A stretch of DNA of 64,000 nucleotides from Microbotryum silenes-acaulis. Lineage: Eukaryota; Basidiomycota; Microbotryomycetes; Microbotryales; Microbotryaceae. The translations under genes and the position numbers were made by a program. This document shows positions 55,627 to 64,000 of this stretch, piece after piece; position 1 is the stretch's first letter; each line of letters starts with the position of its first letter. The stretch lies in contig QPFY01000012.1 in assembly GCA_003665825.1 (NCBI GenBank), forward strand, positions 248,001-312,000, in the 5' to 3' direction. The notes beneath the pieces are model-generated. The model did not search any database and was not told the origin of the DNA. It was given only the letters and a program-made list of their open reading frames with translations.

Positions 55627-57386
55627 ATCGCGATGGCAACACGGACTACTGGAACTTTACCCCGCCCTTATATATCATCTGCTATTTACTGTACTTTCTT
55701 GTTGGGAATCAGGCAGCTTTTCACACCACCGGATTGCCGTGCTGCAGAGCGCCGTGAGCGACGGGTTAGATGAGACATTTTCGCTCTATTGAAGCAGTTC
55801 AGCTGTTTCCGCTTGCCCGCCATATATGTGTGTGTCTCTTCATCTCGTCGGAGTTACCCAATCTGCATCGCATCATTGGTCGGTCCCCGACACTCGAAAA
55901 CTTGGTCTACTATGCCGTCAAGTTAGACACGCAGGAGACGGAAGGCTTCGAAGCGAGGGAAATGCAGAACATGAAACATTCGTGACGGATCTCGCAGTGC
56001 ACAACCGTGGTCCGTATTCAGGACCACCACCCTTGTCTCCGTATTAGACAGGGGGACATGGGCCCTCGGTGTTTCGTAGTTGATCGAGATTCTAGTCATC
56101 GCGTCGAGGCTGCGAAGGTGGAACGCGTCGCGACGCCCGTTCCTCCTTTCCAAAAGACGTCAGAATTATGACCCGTTACTTTTATGCTTTTATGCGGGAC
56201 AGGGTCGGGCACAAAACCCAATGCGAAACCAACTTTGAGGGAGGATCAGAGTGATCTACGTCGATGTACCTGAGTACGATGTCACGAGTTTGGAAGCCAG
56301 GTGACCCCGGATGAAGTTTAGCCGATCGTTGATACTGCCGTCGTCACCATCGAGTGAGCGTCCGGCGGCGTCAGCACAGGGCACTGAGCTTTGGTCCTTC
56401 ATCTTATAGCTATAGTGATCGGGGACATTCTTCAGACGTTGCAGCAAAAACAGTAGCAGATGACCTCGTCGGGATTCGGCCATTGGGAACGTAGGAATTG
56501 TTTCTGTCCGGTTCTGAGGGTGGCCAAGTCAAGCACTGGCATCCCGACCGGGATTTACGGAGCGAATCTCCGACGGGATTCGCACAGCCAGGCTTCTGCA
56601 CCTTGTTACATAACGCAGTAGAGCACTCAGAGTCAGGTATATTTGTTTTTATTTTCTTAATGAAGGCACTATTAGTCATGAACGGAGCTGCTCAAGACGT
56701 TGTAGGAGCTTTCTCCGGTGGAAAGGTTTCGTTGCCGAATTGAAGGACCTGGCAGACCGACGGCGTCGGGGTCCGGCACGAGCTCCTTGCACGTGCCTCA
56801 GTCGCGGCCTTGGCTTTCCCTCTCGACCTCCTCGTGCAGCCCAGTGTCCGTCGGCTGATCGCCCAAAACTCTCCTCGACCTCGAAACAATCGGTTCAGAG
56901 CTCCTGTTCACTCGTTGGCGCTCATTCGGCTCCTCTGCCCCTTCTCTTCTCTTTACGACGCCCGCGCCTTCTACACCTCGACCCAACGACCGGTTGTCGC
57001 GTCACGGCCTCGAGCAGCAGCGCGTGGCAGCACCAGCTCGCGCCCACCCTCGGCACTCCGCAGATCCCTGCAACAGACGACGCATCCACTTGAAGAGCAC
57101 CAAACGTCAGAACATCGGTTGATCCGTGCTCCGAGGAACCCGTGATCGCGCCTCTGACCTACTTCCGATCGGGTGCTGGTACGTCGCGATCCGTCACCTC
57201 AAATTAACCCTCGCCCGCGCCGGCGTGACGGGTGTCGTCGCGCCGTGCGCACACGAGGCGACGAGGGCACAGTGCAACGCGTGACGCGCCGTCTTCAGTA
57301 GGCGATGTACGAAACAAAGAAAAGTTTTTCTGACCATCATCAATTCTCATTGGTACCTAGCGTAACTCGCATCGATCTTGCTCAAC
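55627..57386. other. Long 5' region of the TEA-factor gene, no gene seen
   Basis: 1.76 kb with no supported coding sequence. Plus-strand frames between 56740 and 57145 are open but lack domains and ATG context. Such length is common before fungal developmental regulators and may include a long leader with upstream ORFs. Confidence 0.5.
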
Positions 57387-60300
57387 ATGTCGCGTGAGGG
57401 TGTGCACGTAGCGTGCAGGGGCTCGCCCATCTTTGGCAAGCTGGTCCCTGGGTCGCGCAACCTCTCGAGCGTGCCGATGCAAGCTTCGCATTCTTCCCCG
57501 GCGAACCTCACCTCACCTTCCCACGACACATTCAGGTCACCCATACCGCCTTCGCGATCTACGTGGGCGATGGGCGTCCATGGCTCCGTGACCTCGTCCT
57601 CATCGCCCGCTTCGTCATTCCGATGCGACGCCGGATTTTCTTCGCCTTACGCCAGCTCGTACTCCACCGTCGCGTCCTCTCCCATGACAAAGTCCTCCTC
57701 CCTAAAATTCTCGGCGGAGATGCACGGAAGTTCAATGTCAAGCTCGCCGAGCTATGACATGATGTTGCAGGACCAACAACATACTCGGCCCGAGCTGCAA
57801 CGTCGACTCACGGCTCCGGCCGTCCACTACGCGTCCGACTCGCCATCTCGTAGCGGCAGTCCCGCCGGAGTGGTGCGCCGTCCTCCGATCCCCAAACTGC
57901 GTTTCGACCCAGCGACCGAGGTCAAGCGAGGTGTGGCGAAGCAGAGCGATGATGCCAGTATTTGGCCAAAAGAAATCGACGAAGCATTCAGGAATGGTGG
58001 GTTGTCAAGCGCTTTGAGAGCGGCGCGTTGTTCAGATACTCGCGAGCTGACCTTGTTTCTCGTGAGCCAACAGCCTACTTCAACTTGCCCGAGTTGGGAC
58101 GCCGCAAGGTGCTCGTCGACGGCAAGCCTGCGGGTCGCAACGAGCTCATCGCCCTCTACATCCTGGATCGGTGCCACCAAGAGCGCACGCGCAAGCAGAT
58201 CTCGAGCCACATTCAAGTCATCAAGAATGCGATCATCGGTAAGCCCGCCAAAGTCGCCTTGGGCTTTAAACAGAATTGAGAACAAGGTTCTGACATCCCA
58301 TCCTGCTCAACAGCCCAAGGACAGACCCAGACCTTTGAACCTCAGCGGACAATGCTGACCGACGCCGAGGCACGTTATTGGTTTCCGACGCACCAGATCC
58401 AATGCTTAGATGGAGCATCCCCGGAGCCGATGCCTGGCGTTGACTATCAACCCCGAGTTCCACTCTACCCGAACTTCCCCGTTTCTGTAGCGGCAAAGAC
58501 AATGCGACCTATGGCCATGACGCCGATGATGCCGCAAACCGCCTATCCGATGACCCAGAACATGCCCATAGCCGGACACCAGGCGCCTTACTACCCTTCT
58601 GCCCCGTCGCCGTATGGCCCGATGCCACTCACCCCCACCACGACCCTCACACATGCTATAAGCAACCTTGGCTTACTCTCGGAGCCTTCCCCCGCCATTC
58701 GGTACGCCGGCACAGTGATGCCCGAGTCGCTGTGCTTCTGGGTGTCCAACGGCAAACCCAATGGCACCGAGGTGCTGGCGAGACTCAACTCGGCAGACGC
58801 TGCAACCGGTTCGCAACGCGTCTCCTTCATCGAGAGTTTACCTCCCGCGACAATCAGCTACGACCGCCTCATGAGCATGCACGACAAATACCAATGCCCT
58901 TTCATACACGCCAAGCTCAACGTGACGATCCCGGACGAGGACTACTTGGGTCGCCCCGTGCCAACGAAGTTTCACTCCAGCTATGTGCTGTCATCAACGC
59001 AGGAGCTCGACATATCCGTTGTCACTTCGATGTACATTGCCGGCGAGCTCCAGCGTGTCGAAAAGACGAGCTTGATCGAGCGCGTCTCGGTGGGCAGCCC
59101 CGCTTCGGGCTCCGACGTTTCTTCCCCCGCTTCAGCTGCTTCACCCGAGGTCCGCGATGCGTCGCGGTCGTCACAGAGGAACGCAAATGGCAAGATCGAG
59201 TACAACGTGCCTTTCGGTGACAAGTTCTGGTCCTGGCTCTTTGCCAAGGAGGCCGAGATCTATGATGACTCGCATCAAATCGTCCCCACGCTCATCTTCA
59301 CCAAGAACAAAGAGGAGCTGGAGCCGTTCGCGAACATCGCGGAGGCGGTACTGGTGGTGCAAGAGTTCTCGGTGCACGACGCAGCAATGGCGTCTTCGAA
59401 TGGCGAGGTCCAAAGCGAGGTCGTTCTCGTCGTGGCGCACACCGTTCACCTCCACGATCCCGCCTGGCCCGGCCGAGCCTTCTCTGTGCTCTCGACGTTG
59501 ATCAGGAACCAGCCCGGTCCGCTACCTGACATGCCCGCAGCAGTGCCAATGCCGATGCCGATTCCGATGCAGATGCAGATGCCCATCTCGATGCCGATGC
59601 CGGTTCCCAGCCCGGCCGAACGAATGCCACTCGGCATGATCCAGAACCTGCCTCGACAGCCTACTCGCGCGGGACCTTCTTCTTCAAGTTTCGGACATCG
59701 CCGCGGCAACTCTGTCAATAAGCCGAACCTCTCCCTGCAAATCCCCCCTCTGCCGAACTTTTCCTTTCAGCAGGCCCAGGGCCAAGGGGGAACTACGGCG
59801 GCCACGGGCGGCTTGCACACACCTCTGACGCAGATCGTCCACACCCCGATGGACCCTCCTCCCTTCATCGGTGGCCCACTGCCTCCTCCCCATGCCCGAG
59901 CCCAGCGCAGCTATTCGCAGTCTTCCATCTCGCCGTGGGACTGCACATCTCCGGCGTTCGCGGACTCGTACTCGGCCGAGCAAGGCGTGGGCATGCCTTT
60001 TTTCGGCGAGCACGATGACCATCTCTCGACTTCCGTTCAAGGCCATCTCAACGGCGCTCCCACAATGGCGGGGGCGCCCATGTTCCACCAAATGTCGACG
60101 ATGCACCCCACTTCTCGCGCGATGATCGACAAGCTCACCGCCGAGGCCTTGGCGGCGGGCACACCGACGATCGAACACTTCCCCGGTATGATCGGTACCC
60201 CCATCACTCTACATCCGACGATGAACCGAGTCGCGGGGACCAACAACGCCAGGCACCCCGTCAAAGTTGTGGTCTTGGCGACACCGATCGGGTCCCCCCT

Positions 60301-60454
60301 CATCTCCGCCCATCCCCCTGTTCGGACGGCCGCCCCGGCCGTCTCGTCTCCCGCGGAGGAGGCAACGGCACCCAAGTCAGCTTCCAAGGTTTTAGCTTCG
60401 CATGAGGAACGCGATTTCTTCTCCGGCCTCTTGGGCGAGTCCCGATATGCGTAA
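57387..60454 (+). CDS. TEA/ATTS-domain transcription factor (AbaA/Tec1/TEAD family)
   Basis: A sequence-specific nuclear regulator. Exons 57387-57996, 58074-58238 and 58314-60454 keep phase, giving 971 residues. The TEA domain is at about residues 190-260 and spans exons 1-2. It runs '[18 protein letters not shown]', '[20 protein letters not shown]', '[15 protein letters not shown]', with the GRNELIA and KQ(I/V)SSHIQV hallmarks intact. A second folded region around residues 460-640 ('[20 protein letters not shown]', 'VVQEFSVHD', '[14 protein letters not shown]') resembles the cofactor-binding half of TEAD-type proteins in position. A Met/Pro repeat ('[20 protein letters not shown]') follows. 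The start is the ATG at 57387, as the frame upstream only offers TTG. In other fungi this family controls development and morphology; the role here is inferred. Confidence 0.94.
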
Positions 60455-60848
60455 TATAGCGCGGCGCTTCCGTTCTCCACGTCTCCCTCGCAACTCGCCG
60501 TCCTCCTTCTCACTCAAGCATGATCTCCACTGCCCTACCCTCTTCCATGCATAACGCTCTCTTTGTATGTCTACCTCACAGACACGTGTACCTTCTGTCT
60601 TTTGTTCTCCGATCCACAGTTTTCACACCCGCACCCACACCATAAAAGTCGGTCTGCTGGGTAGACTCGCGCATATTGGGTTATCATCATCTTCATCACG
60701 TATTCATATCTTTCTTGTTATTCTCCGTCTTCCTATTTGTTTTGTTGGATCAGTTGCATATGGATGGGTTTTTATTTATCTTTGAAGAAACCTTGTGGCT
60801 TTTGGCCTTGTGAAGGGTACCCCGGGGACAAAGTGAAATTTGGTTGTA
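60455..60848. other. Convergent 3' region TEA gene / glutaminyl cyclase
   Basis: 394 bp between converging stops, T-rich around 60680-60780 on the plus strand. No gene seen. Confidence 0.6.
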
Positions 60849-62385
60849 TTACACCGCTTCATCGATCATGTCTACTGTACTTGCAGGACCAGGTGTCAAC
60901 AGCATCCGAAGGAAAGAGACCATGTCACTCAGTATGCGCCCGCCTCGAACACCCAAATCACTTCGGATGCAACTCACCAACTCATTCCTCCGCTTCGCCT
61001 TATCCTCCACATTGACCTCCCCCTTTCTCCCCTTCACCGTCGTCTTACCCCCCTCGGGGTCCAAACCCAAATACTCCACGGTGACCAGACGAATAATTAA
61101 CGCCCATGCTTTGATCGTGGGTAGATGAAGGGCGTCGACGTTGTCGAGCATGGTGTGCCATACGGTGGGGAAAGGGACGGAGATCATGTGGACTACGGGG
61201 ACACCGGCTTCGAGGAAGGGGATGTGGTCGTCTTCGACTGTTGGAAAGGACCAAACGGTGAGTGTTGTATTGCGGTTGTTGTAGGCTCGGGCCCGGGGGT
61301 GACTGACCTTTGCCCATAAACCCGAAAGTCGATCTCGGCATGAAGAAGCTCTTCCTCGGGTTCCCTTCCTCCTGCACCATCGCGGCCTTTGTATAGGCTT
61401 TCCCCTTATGCCCCGGCCACAACATCCCCGCCTGTCCCAACTTGGTCTCGACGTTCGCAAACTCGTCGTACAACCACCCTGTCGGACCATAAAAGGATCG
61501 ACAGTATGGATTGAGAGCGCCCAGCAGGTCCAAGAGGACGAAATGGGATATCCTTTGCATCTCCGTTCGAGGAACGTTCTCGATCGCCGAGGGTCGTGTG
61601 CTCGGTTTGGACCATTGCTTCGCCAAATGCTTCGCGCCATAAATCGAATCCTCATCCGTCCAATCGACGAAGGCTTCTTCGCCATCGAAGAAGATGATCT
61701 GCAACGTCTCGGCTTGGGTTGAGCGACCATCTTCCCCACCTTGGGCGAGGATACGTTTCTTGCGTAGCTCCAACCAAGGTGTCAACGACTTAGCGAGGTC
61801 CATCAACATCGCGCAAGGCGCAGCCGAATCCGTTGCTCCGATGAATTGATCCTCTGGGTGGGTGGGGAAGTATTTCGAGTCCAGATGAGCAGCAAAGACG
61901 AAGCGCCTCGTCGCTTCGGGGTCGTGGGTCATGATGAGGTTGTTGAACCTCTTCTCCCCGATCGGTGTCTTGGCAGTGAAACGATCTTGTTCGACGTGCC
62001 AACCTAGGTCGGTGAAAAAGTCGACGAGGTAGGTCTGTAAGGTCGTCAAGTTCGTAGATCCGACGGCTCGCGGAACGAGGAGCTTGCTCAACGCCGAGGA
62101 AGGGTTGGTGAAATCGAGAATCTCGTTCAGGTCCGTCAGGGTCGAGAAGGCGGAGAGGTGAGAGGTGGAGAGAGGCGCATAGGTGGGATTGCGTTTGAGG
62201 ACGGAAAAGGGTCGTGGGCGGGGTGGGGAGGAGGATGCAGAGGCCGACAGGACCATGAGCACCAGGAGGATCGTTGTCGTCAGGAGCCAAGATCGAGTGC
62301 AAGAGGGGAGTTGCATTGAGGCTAGGTGCGATGCACTGAGACCAATTCTACCGTCCCTACTTCGCCGCCGTCCAACGGGAGGCAT
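60849..62385 (-). CDS. Glutaminyl-peptide cyclotransferase (M28-fold zinc enzyme), signal-anchored
   Basis: Converts N-terminal Gln of secreted peptides or proteins to pyroglutamate. Exons 62385-61308 and 61237-60849 join in phase, giving 488 residues. The hydrophobic segment at about 32-50 ('SWLLTTTILLVLMVLSASAS') with basic residues before it is a signal peptide or Golgi-type anchor. Catalytic motifs: 'AAHLDSKYFP' (residues about 165-174), 'GATDSAAPCAMLMDLA' with the zinc-binding Asp, 'IIFFDGEEAFVDWTDEDSIY' with the catalytic and metal-binding Glu pair. Exon 2 has 'VEDDHIPFLEAGVPVVHMI' and 'FPTVWHTMLDN' with the zinc-binding His. This pattern separates QC from M28 aminopeptidases. A second ATG at 62316 would give a shorter, more classical secretory signal. 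Confidence 0.92.
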
Positions 62386-62726
62386 CGTGTGCGACGGATG
62401 TACAATACAGGCGCGTCGGGTAGGGCACAGAGAGAGAGAGAGTGACGTGTTGCCTAAGCTCGGCGAAATGCGCGCCAAGCAGGCACACGCCTCTACACGC
62501 CTGAGGGCCTGAGCAGCAAGCACGCCTGCACATGCACGCACCCACAGACACGGGCTTTGCCGCGTCTCGGCACCAGGGCAATGTGGGGGGTCGCTACTGT
62601 TATTAGTACACGTGAGAGCTACGGCTAGCAAAAAAATCGAGTGAATGACATAAACAAACTCCCGAAAGAAAGAAGCACTGGATGGACTATTCAATATCAC
62701 TTCTATAAGCGTCACTAACCCCCCCA
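62386..62726. other. Tandem intergenic region CAF-1 to glutaminyl cyclase
   Basis: 341 bp between two minus-strand genes. It holds a short (GA)n run near 62428-62440. No gene seen. Confidence 0.55.
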
Positions 62727-64000
62727 TCAAGCGACACCGTACTTGGCCTGTGAGGCGGTCATCTCAGCCACAAGTCAGCCACAATCCTGAGCCAACCTAT
62801 GCCGAAAAATTTCACTCACCCTGATGACCTGATCCACATCCCACACTTTCTTCCCTTTGATCGTTGCACTCTCGACTTTCTTCGGATCCAATTCCCCCCA
62901 CTTGGTTTGCACCGTCAATTTAGGCACCTTGAACACCGACGACCGATTCAATTTCTCCACCACGCCTTCTAGCAACTTGATCTTGGACATCATTTCCGAT
63001 CCATGGATCAACGAGATCATACGAGCGACGTCGCCGTCGGACATGATCGTCGAGACACGACCGGCCTTCTTCTTGCCTCCTGTTTGACCGGGCGCCGACA
63101 TGTCCGTGTTGGTCGGGTCGGCGACGGCCTTGCCTTTGCTTTTGGCGGCCATCCCGTTTGTTGGAGGTGGCAAGGGTTTGGATTCCCAACGGAAGGGATC
63201 AATGCCGACATGCGCGTCTGCCAAGGAAACGTCAGACACGGTCAGACGCAGGTTCCGCGTAGCCATGAAACGTCGTCGCAACTGACCATTCAAGAACTGG
63301 ATCCTCATCGACTCGAACATCTTCTCCCTCGGCACGCCAAGTCTCGTCTCCCAACAAAGCCCCTTGACGATCGGAATCAACGTCTTGATCTCCTTCTTGT
63401 TCCTCGCCTTGCCCTTCTTCTCCCTCCTCTCCAACCTCCTCCTCGTAGCCAACAACTCGAGATCCTCCGCTCCCCCATCCACATCCATCCTCAATTCATC
63501 CTCACTCCCCGCCCCGTCCAAATACTCCACATCATCATCCCCGGCCAACCAATCGTCCGAAAGGTCGTCATCCGAGTTATCCTCTCCCGAAAGCTCGTCC
63601 CCCGATCGGAGATCCTCCGCATCCTCATCTTCTTCCTCCCAATCGGCCTCGGAATCATACTCATAATTGATCAACGCTCGATCGACTTCGAGAGGTGCAC
63701 GAGGACGGATCGTGCGACTCCATTTGGTCCACGTCCCGACGTAGCCCGGGCGAACGTCGTCGTGGAACTTCAAGAGCTTGACGGGGACTTTACGACGATC
63801 TTGAAGGATTTTTAAGAGGGGTGCGGGATCGCCACCCGTCACTGCGCATTGCGTGACTTCTTCCGCGATCGAGCGGACCGAAACAGTCGTCTTGGGCAGA
63901 GCAGAATGGTAGGTCGGGATGCGTCGCGCAGGAACTCCCTTGGTCAGGTCCGCTAAAGCCGTCTGTTTGGACAAAGTCGGCTCAGAGTCGATACGGACTT
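62727..64000 (-). CDS. CHAF1A: Chromatin assembly factor 1 large subunit (p150/Cac1), 5' part outside window
   Basis: The large CAF-1 subunit deposits H3-H4 on replicated DNA with PCNA. The visible part is one long exon (64000-62820) plus a terminal 21-nt exon (62747-62727, 'AKYGVA' and stop) joined by a phase-0 intron. The CAF1A signature is clear: 'VKLLKFHDDVRPGYVGTWTK', 'IRPRAPLEVDRALINYEYDS', 'EADWEEEDEDAEDL', then an Asp/Glu/Ser stretch and 'WLAGDDDVEYLDG'. The C-terminal half has a basic helix and a winged-helix-like end ('DGDVARMISLIHGSEMMSKI', 'VKLTVQTKW'-type segment). The N-terminal KER-type region lies beyond the window. It runs in tandem with the glutaminyl cyclase gene, 341 bp apart. 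Confidence 0.93.

Overview
The window reads as nuclear DNA of a basidiomycete fungus, most likely Pucciniomycotina (Microbotryum/Rhodotorula/Leucosporidium-like). Almost every gene is broken by several short GT-AG introns, mostly about 50-100 nt. Coding sequence is GC-rich, the proteins are standard fungal nuclear and organellar housekeeping factors with long low-complexity tails, and there are no prokaryotic operons. The lineage is inferred from style and content, not from a marker comparison. Exon joins given below were checked by hand for splice dinucleotides and phase.

Layout. 1-8.4 kb: SLC41 Mg transporter (-, cut by the window edge), ADA3 (SAGA/ADA), SF3B4/Hsh49 (U2 snRNP) and RRP45 (exosome). 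8.4-13.3 kb is a gene-poor island: a foldback-like inverted-repeat element (about 9.15-11.8 kb) whose right arm was later hit by a 406-bp LTR-like insertion with a 5-bp target duplication. 13.3-25 kb: a low-complexity protein, a homeodomain factor, MOG1, an F-box/LRR protein and RPF2. 25.2-31.7 kb: a divergent CLPTM1-like membrane protein and a type I surface protein. 32.4-47.5 kb: CMR1/WDR76, RCO1 (Rpd3S), COG1, FMP25 and an unknown acidic protein. 47.5-52.9 kb is a second unusual island: an unrecognised multi-exon gene lying between two clusters of an imperfect palindrome, consensus CCTTACGG-N3-CCGTAAGG. 52.9-64 kb: a flavin monooxygenase, a TEA/ATTS transcription factor, a glutaminyl cyclase and CAF-1 large subunit (cut by the right edge).

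Functionally, the window carries four chromatin factors (ADA3, RCO1, CMR1, CAF-1), two DNA-binding developmental-type regulators (homeodomain, TEA) and several RNA or ribosome biogenesis factors (SF3B4, RRP45, RPF2). They are not an operon and probably not co-functional; several pairs share divergent promoters (F-box/RPF2 238 bp, SF3B4/RRP45 450 bp).

The least explained parts are the 49-52.6 kb gene with its palindrome clusters and the 9.1-11.8 kb foldback element. Both look mobile-element related, and neither encodes a protein I recognise.
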